64,000 bases of DNA, taken from assembly GCF_036057275.1 (NCBI RefSeq), contig NZ_CP107945.1, positions 4,898,001 to 4,962,000 on the forward strand, written 5' to 3'. This document shows, piece after piece, positions 1 through 8,933 of the stretch (its first letter is position 1; every line of letters begins with the position of its first letter). The DNA is from Streptomyces sp. NBC_00390. GTDB lineage: Bacteria; Actinomycetota; Actinomycetes; Streptomycetales; Streptomycetaceae. The translations under genes and the position numbers were made by a program. The notes beneath the pieces are model-generated. The model was given only the letters and a program-made list of their open reading frames with translations. It did no database searches and was not told where the DNA came from.

Positions 1-1085
1 GGCTGCTCGAAGTCATCGCCCGGGACCGGGAGACCGAACTGACACGCATCTCCGCGGAAAAGGAGGTCGAGGCCGAGCGCCGGGAGATCGCCGAGGTCAT
101 CCGCGAGCGGGTCGCGGTGGACCGTACGGTCGCCGAGCAGGAGGAGTCCATCAAGAAGCTCCGCGCGGTCGAAGAGGCCGAGCGCAACCGGCAGACCGTC
201 GTCATCGCCGCCGAGGCCGAGGCACAGGAGCAGCTGGTCAAGGACATCAAGGCCGCTGAAGCCGCCGAGCAGGCCGCGATCCACCGCGCCGCGGAGGAAC
301 TCACCCTCGCCGAGGCCCGCAACAAGGCCGCTGACATGGACGCCCGCGCCAAGGTCCGCCTTGCCGAGGGCATCCAGGCCGAAGCCGCAGCCGAGGGCCT
401 GGCGGCGGTCCAAGTACGGGAGAAGGAGGCCGACGCGATCGAGAAGGCGGGCCGTGCGGAGGCTGGGGCAACGGAGGCCCGGCTGCGTGCCGAGGCGGCC
501 GGCACCCGTGAGAAGGCGCTCGCCGAGGCCACCGCCATCGGCGAAAAGCTCAAGGCGGAAGCCGCGGGACTGACCGAGAAGGCAGCCGCCATGGCTGCCC
601 TGGACGAGGCGTCCCGTACGCACGAGGAGTTCCGGCTGCGCCTGGAGGCGGAGAAGGACATCCGTCTGGCGGGCCTGGACGTCCAGCGTCAGGTCGCCGA
701 GGCGCAGGCCACGGTGCTCGCCACCGGCCTGGAGAGTGCCGACATCAACATCGTGGGAGGCGAGTCCGTCTTCTTCGACCGGCTCGTGCAGTCCATCTCA
801 CTCGGCAAGAGCGTCGACGGCTTCGTCGAGCACTCGCAGACCGCGCAGGCCCTCGCGGGACCGTGGCTGGACGGCTCCGCGTCCTTCACGGACGACCTCA
901 CGAAGATGCTGGGCGCGGTCTCGACCGTGGACGTACAGAACCTCACTGTGTCCGCACTGCTGATGAAGCTCATGAAGACGGGCGGAGCACCCACCGCGCA
1001 GCTGAGCCAACTGCTCGACAAAGCAGGTGAACTCGGCCTCGCCGACACCCCGCTCACCGCGCTGAACGGCACCGCGAAGAGCTGA
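1..1085 (+). CDS. Flotillin-like (SPFH/band 7) protein, 3' part
   Basis: The reading frame is already open at the window edge, so only the C-terminal part is visible; the GTG at 117 is internal. What is seen is a long Ala/Glu/Lys-rich heptad stretch with repeated AEA and EAEA units (about the first 230 visible residues). A compact tail follows with VGGESVFFDRLVQSISLGK, which is typical of the flotillin C-terminal domain. Flotillins are membrane-anchored scaffolds that oligomerise into functional microdomains; the SPFH domain would lie upstream of the window. The next gene on the same strand is a giant AAA ATPase, a pairing I recall from other bacteria. Family assignment rests on the coiled coil and tail, since the diagnostic domain is not visible. 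Confidence 0.8.
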   Translation, partial: LLEVIARDRETELTRISAEKEVEAERREIAEVIRERVAVDRTVAEQEESIKKLRAVEEAERNRQTVVIAAEAEAQEQLVKDIKAAEAAEQAAIHRAAEELTLAEARNKAADMDARAKVRLAEGIQAEAAAEGLAAVQVREKEADAIEKAGRAEAGATEARLRAEAAGTREKALAEATAIGEKLKAEAAGLTEKAAAMAALDEASRTHEEFRLRLEAEKDIRLAGLDVQRQVAEAQATVLATGLESADINIVGGESVFFDRLVQSISLGKSVDGFVEHSQTAQALAGPWLDGSASFTDDLTKMLGAVSTVDVQNLTVSALLMKLMKTGGAPTAQLSQLLDKAGELGLADTPLTALNGTAKS

Positions 1086-1150
1086 CCGCCCCGGGGGAGC
1101 GGTCGGAGGTTCCGGAACCGCCGGACGGGGGTCGGCGGCTCCGGAACCTC
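1084..1150 (+). terminator. Two stem-loops between flotillin and ATPase genes
   Basis: The first hairpin starts at the flotillin stop codon (GACCGC at 1084-1089 with GCGGTC at 1099-1104). A second, much stronger one pairs 1106-1123 with 1133-1150, 17 of 18 positions matching, around a 9-nt loop. There is no T-run. It could terminate the flotillin transcript or attenuate the ATPase gene, whose ribosome binding site begins only about 15 nt downstream. Confidence 0.6.
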
Positions 1151-1180
1151 AACCACAAGCACATAGGGAGTGTGAACTGG

Positions 1181-4100
1181 ATGGACAACGGCGGGGGCGG
1201 CATGGACGCCGGAACGTACGAGGTGCTGCGCGACCGGCTCGGCGCGCAGGCCACCGAGCTGGCCCGGCGCGCCGAGGCACTCAACTCGGCCCGCATCGCC
1301 GAGTTCGGAGCCGGCGAGTTCGCCCTGACCGGCACCGAGCGCATCAGCACCGAGACCGCCTGCGTGGGGCGCGACATCGTCGCCATCGGCGACAGACTCC
1401 TCCTCGGCCACAACACCGCCGCCGCCTTGACCCCGCGGACCACGGTCGGTGACGTCTTCTCGCTGTACGACCGCGAGCTGAACCGGCTCGCCGAGGACGC
1501 AGTACCCGGTCTCCTCGACGACCCGGACTTCAACCGAGAATTCGCCGCTCTTCACCGCTACTTCCAGGGAGCACGTCTCCTCCGGCTACGCCACGTCGAG
1601 GGCAAGCTGCTGGCCGTCTTCCAAACCGGAGAGCAGGCCGACGACATCCGCGTCCTGCGCTGGTCAACCTCCCCGTCCGGCGAGACCCGCTTCCTCGACG
1701 CCCGCGGTGAGCGCGACCACACCTTCCCCGCCTCGCACGACCTCACATGGGTGGAGACCACACGCGACGACCACGTCCTGGGCCGGTGTCCGCACATCTC
1801 CGTCGCCGACGGCACGCTGTTCGTCTCGACGGTCGGCGGCACGCTCACCGTGAAGACCGAGAACGACACGGAGTCCGACCAGGGCACATACAGCGAGCCC
1901 GTCGACGAGCCGCTGCAGTCGCTCGCCGATGCGAACGTTGCGTACGCCCGCGCAGGCGCGCTGATCCTCCTGCGCGTCCGCCCGTACAAGGAGGAAACCG
2001 AGCGTCACCTGGTGTTCAACGCCCTTACGAAGTCCGTCGTCAGGCTCGACGGCATCGGACAGTCCTGCCGCCGTCTGCCCGACGACCAGGGCATCGTCTT
2101 CCCCGGCGGATACTGCCTGGCCACGGGCACCGTGAAGACTTTCGACACCGATACCGCAGACGACCTGGAGTTCGAGCGCGTCCTGCACTCCCCCAACGGC
2201 GAGGACGTGCTGTACGCATTCCACTCCCGCCTCGAGGGCCGCAGTCTGCTCCTCTCCTACAACCAGATCCGCAAGGAGATCACCAGTCGCCTCACCTGCC
2301 AGGGCTACGCCCTTCTCGACGACGGAACCCTCGTCATCCTGCGCACGCCCGCCTCCGAGGGCCCGGCCCGCGTGCACGTCGCGCAGGTGTGGCGGAGCCC
2401 ATATGCATCCGACGCGTACGCCGCCGCAGCTCCGGCCGGCTCCGGGCCGCTCGCCAGGATCGGCAACGCGGACCTGGTCCGCGGCCTGTCCGACTGCCTG
2501 GCCGTCGCCCGACAGGTCGCCGAGACAGCCGCGGCCATCGAAACGTACGAGGCTCTCGTCGCCGCATGCACCCGTGCCGCCGACGCCCACCACTGGCTGG
2601 GTGACCCGGAGACCGGGGATCTGCGGACCCCGCTGGACGCGGTACGCGTCACTGCCGAGCATGTGCTGGACGAGTTCCGGGGCGTGCAGGAGATGACGCG
2701 GAAGGCGGCCGGCGCGCTGGCCGAGTCCGCCGGGCACATCGCCCGCCTGGTCCGGCGCATCCGTGGCGAGGCCCCCGTGAGCGCCGGGGAATGGGTCGCG
2801 CGCATCACCGAACTGCGCCAGGCACACGGGCACCTGCTGACGCTGAAGGAGATGCGGTACGCCGACCCCGAGCGCATCGACGAGCTCGCGACGGATGTGG
2901 AGGCCGACGTAGCCTCCGCGGCGCAGCGCGCCGTCGCCTTCCTTCAGCGCGAGGACTCCTTCACCGGCTACCAGACGGAGATCGAGAGGCTGACCGCGGA
3001 CGCCGTGGCGATCACCACGGTCGCCGCAGCGGGGCCGGTCGCCCAGCGGCTGGATGAGCAGGCCTTCGGTCTGCAGTCACTCGCCGAGGTCATCGCGGGC
3101 CTGGAGATCGGCGACGCCACTGTGCGTACCTCCATCCTGAAGCGGATCGCCGACGTCCTCGGCGGCGTCAACCGCGCTCGTGCCACCCTGGCCGCCCGCC
3201 GCCGGGAGCTTCTCGACCACGAGGGCCGGGCCGAGTTCGCCGCCGAGTTCGCCCTGCTGGGCCAGTCTGTCACCGGTGCGCTGGCCGCCGCCGACTCCCC
3301 GGAGAACTGCGACGCGCAACTCGCCCGGCTGCTGCTCCAGATGGAGAACCTGGAGTCGCGCTTCGCCGACCACGACGACTTCCTCACCGACGTCGCGGAC
3401 AAGCGCACCGAGGTGTACGAGGCGTTCTCCACGCGCAGGCAGACGCTCCAGGACACCCGCGCCCGGCATGCCGAACGGCTCGCGGAGTCGGCGACACGGG
3501 TCCTGGAGGCGGTCGCCCGACGGACGGCCACCCTGGACAGCCTGGACGCGGTCAACACCTACTTCGCCTCCGACCCGATGACCGCAAAGGTCCGCCGCAC
3601 CGCACAGGAGCTCCGTGCGCTCGGCGACCTGGTATGCGCGGAGGAGCTCGAGGGCAGACTGAAGGCAGCGCGCCAGGAGGCCGGCCGAGCACTGCACGAC
3701 CGTACCGAGCTGTACGCGGACGGCGGCGAGACGATCAGACTCGGTCGTCACCGCTTCACCGTCAGCAGACAGCCCACGGAACTCACCCTCGTCCCGCACG
3801 AGGACGGCATGGCCTTCGCCCTGACCGGCACCGACTACCGCTCCCCCGTCACAGCCCAGGATTTCCCGGCCACCCGTCCCTACTGGGGCCAGCACATCCC
3901 GTCCGAGAACAGCGAGGTCTACCGGGCCGAACACCTCGCCGCGCAGCTGCTGGCCGAGCATGGCCCGGAAGCGCTCGCCGGATCCGACCTGGCCGCTCTC
4001 ACCCGCCGGGCGGCCGAAGCCGCGTACGACGAGGGCTACGAGCGCGGCATCCACGACCACGACGCGGCCGCGATCCTGGCCGTCGTGCTGCAACTGCACG

Positions 4101-6103
4101 AGGACGCCGGTCTGCTGCTCCACCCGGCAGCGGACCGTGCCGCTGCCCAGCTGTTCTGGACGTACGGGACGACATCCTCGGCACGCGAGACATGGGCCCG
4201 GCACGCCGTGTCGCTGATACGGGCACGCGAGACTTTCGGGACGGCCCCGGCGCTCGACGCGCTGCGGGGCGAAATGACCGATGCGATGGCCGCCTTCGCC
4301 GCCGGAATGCCGGGCCTGCAGGCGCACCGCCACGCGGGAGCCGCCGCCTACCTGGTCGAGGAACTCGCCACCGGGGAATCCTTCACCACCAGCACCGCGG
4401 CCCGCACTTTGCTCGACAAGTTCCGCCGTGCTGTCGGCTCTTCCCCGTACGAAGAGGACGTACGCACGCACGTCGAGGACAACGACCCGGCCGCCGCTCA
4501 CCGGCTCGTCGAAGGCTGGCTCAGGTCGTACGCCGATGCCTGCGGGGAGGACGTCGACGCCGGCGACCTCGCCGAGGCCGTCGCGATCGAGCTCTGCCCC
4601 GACCTCCCACGGCGCGAGGTCGACGCCCCGCTGACCAGCACCGTCAGCGGTCTGCTCGGGACGCACCCGCGAGTCACCCGGAGCGACCTCCCCGTCCGCC
4701 TGGACGAATTCCTCGTCCGGACGGCGGACTTCGCCGACCGGGCAGTGCCCGGCTTCCGTGCGTACCAGAAGCTGCGCGGCACCCTCGTCGCCGCAGAGCA
4801 CACCAGGCTTCGCCTGGACGAATACCGCCCCAGGGTCATGTCGTCGTTCGTGCGCAACCGGCTCGTCGACGAGGTCTACCTCCCTCTCATCGGGGACAAC
4901 CTCGCCAAACAGCTCGGTGCCGCGGGAGACAGCAGGCGGACCGACAACAGCGGCATGCTGCTCCTCCTCTCACCGCCCGGCTACGGCAAAACGACCCTCA
5001 TGGAGTACGTCGCGGACCGCCTCGGCCTGCTCCTGGTCAAGGTCGACGGTCCGGCGCTCGGCCACGCGACCACATCACTCGATCCGGCCGAGGCCCCGAA
5101 CGCCACCGCCCGGCGGGAGATCGAAAAGATCAACTTTGCGCTTGCGGCGGGCAACAACGTCCTGCTGCACCTGGACGACATCCAGCACACCTCTCCTGAA
5201 CTGCTGCAGAAGTTCATCCCACTGTGCGACGCCACCCGCACGCTCAACGGCCACAACCTGCGCGGCAAGCGCTTCGCCGTCTGCATGGCAGGCAACCCCT
5301 ACACCGAGTCGGGGCAGCGCTTCCTCATCCCCGACATGCTCGCCAATCGCGCCGACGTCTGGAACCTCGGCGACGTCCTGACCGGCAAGGAAGACGCCTT
5401 CGCCTTCAGCTTCGTCGAGAACGCCCTCACCTCGAACTCCGTCCTCGCACCGCTCGCCGGGCGCGACCGCGCCGACCTGGACCTGCTGGTACGCCTCGCC
5501 GCTGGGGGTACCACCCATGCCGAAGGCCATGGGGGAAACCCGACCGCTCGGCGCGACCGGCTCATCCACCCCTATGCCCCGGCAGAGCTCGACCGCATCC
5601 TCGCCGTGCTGCGCCACCTGCTCACCGCGCGCGAGACGGTCCTCGCGGTCAACCAGGCGTACATCGCCTCCGCCGCCCAGACCGACGCCACCCGCACCGA
5701 ACCGCCCTTCCAGCTCCAAGGTTCGTACCGCAACATGAACAAGATCGCCCAGCGCGTCGTGCCCGTCATGAACGACGCCGAACTCGCGGCCGTCATCGAC
5801 GACCACTACACAGGCGAGGCCCAGACTCTCACCACCGGAGCGGAATCCAACCTCCTCAAGCTGGCCGCCCTGCGCGGCACACACACCAAGGAGCAGGCCG
5901 GCCGCTGGGCGGAGATCACGTCCACGTACAGACGCCGACAGGCCCTGGGCGGACCGGAGGAGGATCCGCTCACCCGAGCCGTCGCCGCTCTCGGTCTGCT
6001 GGCCGACCGGGTCGCTGCGGTGGAGTCCGCGATTGTCCGCGCTGCCGATCCCCGCCACATGCTCACCAACCCGAACGCCCGGCAGGCGGCCCCGTGGCAG
6101 TAA
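1181..6103 (+). CDS. Giant AAA ATPase, DUF3686-type 'DNA repair ATPase'
   Basis: About 1640 residues. The N-terminal 450 residues carry repeated WxTxxSG and HPHISV-like segments resembling the DUF3686 region of predicted DNA repair ATPases. A long alpha-helical, Arg/Glu-rich middle (about 480-900) is probably coiled coil. A C-terminal AAA module has Walker A SPPGYGKTTL (about residue 1266) and Walker B NNVLLHLDDIQ (about 1328). ATP-driven remodelling is inferred; the true substrate is unknown. The ATG at 1181 is preferred because GGGAG at 1166-1170 is 10 nt upstream; the in-frame GTG at 1172 lies too close to it. Codons 5502-5536 belong to a short repeat element (listed separately). It follows the flotillin gene on the same strand. 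Confidence 0.75.
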   Translation: MDNGGGGMDAGTYEVLRDRLGAQATELARRAEALNSARIAEFGAGEFALTGTERISTETACVGRDIVAIGDRLLLGHNTAAALTPRTTVGDVFSLYDRELNRLAEDAVPGLLDDPDFNREFAALHRYFQGARLLRLRHVEGKLLAVFQTGEQADDIRVLRWSTSPSGETRFLDARGERDHTFPASHDLTWVETTRDDHVLGRCPHISVADGTLFVSTVGGTLTVKTENDTESDQGTYSEPVDEPLQSLADANVAYARAGALILLRVRPYKEETERHLVFNALTKSVVRLDGIGQSCRRLPDDQGIVFPGGYCLATGTVKTFDTDTADDLEFERVLHSPNGEDVLYAFHSRLEGRSLLLSYNQIRKEITSRLTCQGYALLDDGTLVILRTPASEGPARVHVAQVWRSPYASDAYAAAAPAGSGPLARIGNADLVRGLSDCLAVARQVAETAAAIETYEALVAACTRAADAHHWLGDPETGDLRTPLDAVRVTAEHVLDEFRGVQEMTRKAAGALAESAGHIARLVRRIRGEAPVSAGEWVARITELRQAHGHLLTLKEMRYADPERIDELATDVEADVASAAQRAVAFLQREDSFTGYQTEIERLTADAVAITTVAAAGPVAQRLDEQAFGLQSLAEVIAGLEIGDATVRTSILKRIADVLGGVNRARATLAARRRELLDHEGRAEFAAEFALLGQSVTGALAAADSPENCDAQLARLLLQMENLESRFADHDDFLTDVADKRTEVYEAFSTRRQTLQDTRARHAERLAESATRVLEAVARRTATLDSLDAVNTYFASDPMTAKVRRTAQELRALGDLVCAEELEGRLKAARQEAGRALHDRTELYADGGETIRLGRHRFTVSRQPTELTLVPHEDGMAFALTGTDYRSPVTAQDFPATRPYWGQHIPSENSEVYRAEHLAAQLLAEHGPEALAGSDLAALTRRAAEAAYDEGYERGIHDHDAAAILAVVLQLHEDAGLLLHPAADRAAAQLFWTYGTTSSARETWARHAVSLIRARETFGTAPALDALRGEMTDAMAAFAAGMPGLQAHRHAGAAAYLVEELATGESFTTSTAARTLLDKFRRAVGSSPYEEDVRTHVEDNDPAAAHRLVEGWLRSYADACGEDVDAGDLAEAVAIELCPDLPRREVDAPLTSTVSGLLGTHPRVTRSDLPVRLDEFLVRTADFADRAVPGFRAYQKLRGTLVAAEHTRLRLDEYRPRVMSSFVRNRLVDEVYLPLIGDNLAKQLGAAGDSRRTDNSGMLLLLSPPGYGKTTLMEYVADRLGLLLVKVDGPALGHATTSLDPAEAPNATARREIEKINFALAAGNNVLLHLDDIQHTSPELLQKFIPLCDATRTLNGHNLRGKRFAVCMAGNPYTESGQRFLIPDMLANRADVWNLGDVLTGKEDAFAFSFVENALTSNSVLAPLAGRDRADLDLLVRLAAGGTTHAEGHGGNPTARRDRLIHPYAPAELDRILAVLRHLLTARETVLAVNQAYIASAAQTDATRTEPPFQLQGSYRNMNKIAQRVVPVMNDAELAAVIDDHYTGEAQTLTTGAESNLLKLAALRGTHTKEQAGRWAEITSTYRRRQALGGPEEDPLTRAVAALGLLADRVAAVESAIVRAADPRHMLTNPNARQAAPWQ
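5502..5536 (+). repeat. Short GC-rich hairpin repeat inside ATPase gene (copy B)
   Basis: The sequence GCTGGGGGTACCACCC, then CCGAA, then a GGCCATGGGGG arm, folds as a short stem-loop with one bulged base. It closely resembles the element at 9325-9358. It stays in frame and encodes GGTTHAEGHGGN between two conserved-looking segments of the AAA domain. Confidence 0.65.
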
Positions 6104-6556
6104 GCCAGCAGAGGCAAGCGGACCACTCGATCGTGGGTGGGCGCCGGGCGATGATCTCTGCCGCGACCGGCGCCGTCGCCCTGGTGATCGCGCCCCCATC
6201 CACGGCAAGCTCAGCGGCGAACTCACCGTCGGCCACTGAAAAGCAGCCCGCAGGCACAAGGCGGAGCCCCGGCCAACCGCCGCGGCGCTCGGCATTCAAG
6301 ATCATTATCGACGGCAGTTGTTCATGCTCACCGAGGCCGGGTACCGGACGGTTCAAGCGCCCGCACGCCGCTCTGCTCCGCGGAGGCCGCGCGTCGGGCC
6401 ATAGGCACGTCGCGCTTCCGGCAGCCTGAGCGGCTGCGGGCTGCCGCGCCTGGGCAGTGACCGGCCGCAGCCCGGGGTGTCACTGTGTCCGCAGCAACGC
6501 GACAGGCGTGAGGGCACCCTCAATCGCCGGAAAGGTCGCGGTCCTTTGGAGGGGAC
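6104..6556. other. Intergenic region without a recognisable gene
   Basis: No reading frame here shows both a start with a ribosome binding site and Streptomyces-like codon use. Open stretches on both strands give low-complexity translations that match no family I know. An imperfect GC-rich hairpin (GGCTGCGG near 6431 pairing with CCGCAGCC near 6463) may be a terminator. Confidence 0.5.
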
Positions 6557-6904
6557 ATGTTCCACTGGCTGTGGATAACTGTGTGGTCGGTCATCATTCT
6601 GCCCCTCGCCGCGGTCCTTCTGTCGGGGCGCGCGCCACAATGGATGCGGCGGCAGTCGACTCCGGGTGGCCTCAAGGTAAAGGGGATCGCGGCCCTGGTC
6701 CTTTACACAGGCGTGCTGATCCCGGCCATTCCATCGCTCGCCGGAATGCGGTCGGAGGACGCCGAATTCCTGAGGATGGTGCTTGTGCCCTCGGCCGTCT
6801 TCGCGGGACACGGGCTGATTCTCGGAGCCACACTCTGCGACCGGTTCAACCGCAGTGAGGCGACGCCCGCCACGCACTCGGCCTGGTCGGGCAGCGAGGG
6901 CTGA
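6557..6904 (+). CDS. Small membrane protein, unknown function
   Basis: 115 residues starting MFHWLWITVWSVIILPLAAVLL. Three hydrophobic segments are visible (about 4-22, 46-64 and 78-96), the last containing VFAGHGLILGATL. The start is well supported by TTTGGAGGGGAC immediately upstream of ATG. No family is recognised. It stands alone between two non-coding stretches and is unrelated in appearance to its neighbours, so no function is proposed. Confidence 0.65.
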   Translation: MFHWLWITVWSVIILPLAAVLLSGRAPQWMRRQSTPGGLKVKGIAALVLYTGVLIPAIPSLAGMRSEDAEFLRMVLVPSAVFAGHGLILGATLCDRFNRSEATPATHSAWSGSEG

Positions 6905-7155
6905 CTGCCTCCGTCCACGGACAGGTCGGCAGCGCTTCCTGCCGGCCCCGGCACAGGCCGCTCCACACGCGATGCCCCGCCTGAAGTGGCCCAGCGTGCG
7001 GCCGCGACCGAGTGCACCGGACGTCATCTCCCGCATCCTCGCCGGGATGGGTGAACTGCGCAGCGAACGGTAAGCACGGTCACTGAGCCACGCGCCGACC
7101 ACGCATAACGTCGTCCGTCCCGGGAGTCCCCCGGCACATGATGAGGAGTGAGACC

Positions 7156-7464
7156 ATGCTGCGGGCTGTATGGAACGGCACCGTGATCGCGGAAGCTCCC
7201 AAGACGGTGATCGTCGAGGGCAATCACTACTTCCCGCCCGAGACCCTGCACCGTGAGTACTTCATGCCGAGTTCCACGAGGTCGCTGTGCTTCTGGAAGG
7301 GGGTAGCCCGGTACTACGCCGTCACCGTGGACGGGCAGACCATTCCAGACGCGGCCTGGTACTACCCGCGCCCGAGCCCCCTCGCCCGCCGGATCAAGAA
7401 CCACGTCGCCTTCAGGCACGGGATCGCAATTGAGGTCGCGGACGAACCGGGGATCGCCTCGTGA
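7156..7464 (+). CDS. DUF427 domain protein
   Basis: About 102 residues, MLRAVWNGTVIAEAPKTVIV then NHYFPPETL, FMPSSTRSLCFWKG and ARYYAVTVDG, with PDAAWYYP near the end. This matches the DUF427 family (small beta-rich proteins of unknown activity, often single domain as here). The ATG at 7156 has GAGGAG 7 nt upstream; in-frame ATGs at 7138 and 7141 lie before or within that site. Its stop overlaps the GTG start of the next gene by 4 nt (GTGA), so the two are probably translationally coupled. Confidence 0.8.
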   Translation: MLRAVWNGTVIAEAPKTVIVEGNHYFPPETLHREYFMPSSTRSLCFWKGVARYYAVTVDGQTIPDAAWYYPRPSPLARRIKNHVAFRHGIAIEVADEPGIAS

Positions 7465-8033
7465 CCGGCCGCAGCCTGGCTCGGTCTGCGGCCTGGACGG
7501 CAGGGGTTGCGACCGTCGCCGCCGGCAGCTGGGCGGGGCTGGTCAGCGGTGCACTGCCGGTCGACCTGGGCGTGGGGCGGCGCATCCGGCCGCTCGGGCC
7601 GCAGGCTGTCGACATCGCGGCGCCCCAGGAGGCCGTCTTCGATGTGATCGCCCAGCCGTACCTGGGACGGGCCACCAGGGCAATGCGGGAGAAGGTCCAG
7701 GTGCTCGAGCGTGGCAGCGACATGGTGCTCGCCGCACACATCACGCCGCTGGGCAGCCGGTGGAAGGCCGTCACTGTGGAGACGGTGCGCTTCACCCGGC
7801 CCAATCGTGTCGACTTCCGCCTGGTGCGCGGGCCGGTGCCGTACGTCGTCGAATCCTTCACCCTGGCCGAGGAAGCCGCAGGAACCCGACTCGTGTACGA
7901 GGGAAAGCTGGGCACCGACTTGTGGGGGGCAGGCACGTGGTGGGGCACGAAGGTGGCTGCCCGGTGGGAAGCGACGGTCGCGGCATCGCTCGAGTCGGTC
8001 AAAGAGGAGGCGGAACGCAGGGCCCTGCTCTGA
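7461..8033 (+). CDS. SRPBCC/polyketide-cyclase-like protein
   Basis: 190 residues. The N-terminus is hydrophobic (residues about 9-30, a membrane anchor or signal segment). The rest has the SRPBCC (START-like) pattern: VDIAAPQEAVFDVIAQPYLG, a run of beta strands, VPYVVESFTLAEEAAGTRLVYEGKLG, and a long C-terminal helix KVAARWEATVAASLESVKEEAERR. Such folds bind hydrophobic ligands; the ligand here is unknown. It overlaps the DUF427 gene by 4 nt. GTG start. Confidence 0.75.
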   Translation: MTGRSLARSAAWTAGVATVAAGSWAGLVSGALPVDLGVGRRIRPLGPQAVDIAAPQEAVFDVIAQPYLGRATRAMREKVQVLERGSDMVLAAHITPLGSRWKAVTVETVRFTRPNRVDFRLVRGPVPYVVESFTLAEEAAGTRLVYEGKLGTDLWGAGTWWGTKVAARWEATVAASLESVKEEAERRALL

Positions 8034-8283
8034 CCGCGTAGGCGCTCACGCCGCCAGTTGGGTCGCTGATCAAGTCGAAGGCCGCAGTCACCGTCTTGCG
8101 GAGCTCCCATGCGTCGGCCCGGGCGCGGATCGCTGGAGCACTCCGTACGCGGGTGTGCCCAGTGGCCGCGGCAGGCCGGCGTTGCAAAGGGCCAGAGGCT
8201 GAGCGTCCATTTTCGATGCTCCGCAGGGCCGCGGCCGGTTCGGTGAGCGCGCTTACAGTTCTCGGCGGCGCCGCGGGCATAGC
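8034..8283. other. Non-coding stretch, possible gene remnant
   Basis: On the minus strand a frame reads ARADAWELRKTVTAAFDLIS with plausible codon use but lacks a start and a recognisable family. It may be a decayed gene end. Nothing else is seen. Confidence 0.3.
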
Positions 8284-8733
8284 GTGCGCAGCATGGTGCT
8301 GCGGATCGTGCTGGGCGCGCTGTTCGCCGCGATGGCGGCCGGGCAGCTCGCGTCCTTCCGCCACATGCCCGGGATCATCGCCGGCTATGGGCAGGTCGTC
8401 GGCCCGGGTGCGACCGTGCTCGCCGTGGCACTGATCGTGGGCGAGTTGGTGTGCGGGGTGTGGTTTTTGGCTCGCCCGCGATCCCGCGCGACAGTCCCGG
8501 TGTGGGTGTTCGCGGGCGTGGCGGTGGTGTGGGCGTTGCTGGCCGTACAGGCGTACGCGCGTGGGCTCACGGTTGCCAACTGCGGCTGTTTCGGGATCTA
8601 CCTCACCCAGCGCCTGAGCTGGCTTGTGCTCGTCCAGGATGCACTGCTGCTGCTCTACGCCGGGCTGCTGCTACGCAGAGTTCGCATGGTTCGAGAGCAC
8701 GAGGAGGCGGCGCGTGACCTCCGGACCGCGTGA
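8284..8733 (+). CDS. MauE/DoxX-like membrane protein
   Basis: 149 residues with four predicted membrane helices (about 4-22, 39-59, 69-87, 106-124). An NCGCFG motif sits between helices 3 and 4, characteristic of MauE-type proteins. MauE relatives act in membrane thiol-disulfide chemistry or maturation of periplasmic enzymes, and the DoxX/MauE fold is widespread. Starts with GTG at 8284 (ATG at 8293 is an alternative). It heads a run of co-directional genes: a tiny membrane protein overlapping by 20 nt, then the radical SAM enzyme and a methyltransferase. Confidence 0.7.
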   Translation: MRSMVLRIVLGALFAAMAAGQLASFRHMPGIIAGYGQVVGPGATVLAVALIVGELVCGVWFLARPRSRATVPVWVFAGVAVVWALLAVQAYARGLTVANCGCFGIYLTQRLSWLVLVQDALLLLYAGLLLRRVRMVREHEEAARDLRTA

Positions 8734-8902
8734 ACGTTCCCGTCTGTGCGGGCTGCTCGGCCTGCTGGGCGCCGGCGTGCTTGCTGCCGTCGGCGGATTT
8801 CTGAGCAACCCGTGGCTGATCATGGTCGGCGCGATGGTGGTGGTCATGGCATACCTCCTGCGCTGCCGCATCCGCCGCTGTCGCGGCGCTGTGCCCTTGT
8901 GA
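8714..8902 (+). CDS. Small two-helix membrane protein
   Basis: 62 residues starting at GTG 8714, with GAGGAGG 6 nt upstream inside the end of the MauE-like gene (20-nt overlap, different frame). Two hydrophobic helices, LCGLLGLLGAGVLAAVGGFL and PWLIMVGAMVVVMAYLL, are followed by an Arg/Cys-rich tail (RCRIRRCRGAVPL). No family recognised. Strong ribosome binding site, overlap and codon bias support it as real. Confidence 0.6.
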   Translation: MTSGPRERSRLCGLLGLLGAGVLAAVGGFLSNPWLIMVGAMVVVMAYLLRCRIRRCRGAVPL

Positions 8903-8933
8903 CCGCTGCTCGTAGACACCTGAGGAGTTCTGT

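Noticed and set aside
5224..6429. Long open frame running through the ATPase gene and beyond its stop
   Set aside because: It follows an out-of-frame translation of the ATPase, is Arg/Pro-rich and lacks codon bias; a shadow frame.
8096..8434. Plus-strand frame of 112 codons overlapping the MauE-like gene
   Set aside because: Cys/Trp/Arg-rich nonsense-type translation, no ribosome binding site, overlaps a better supported gene.
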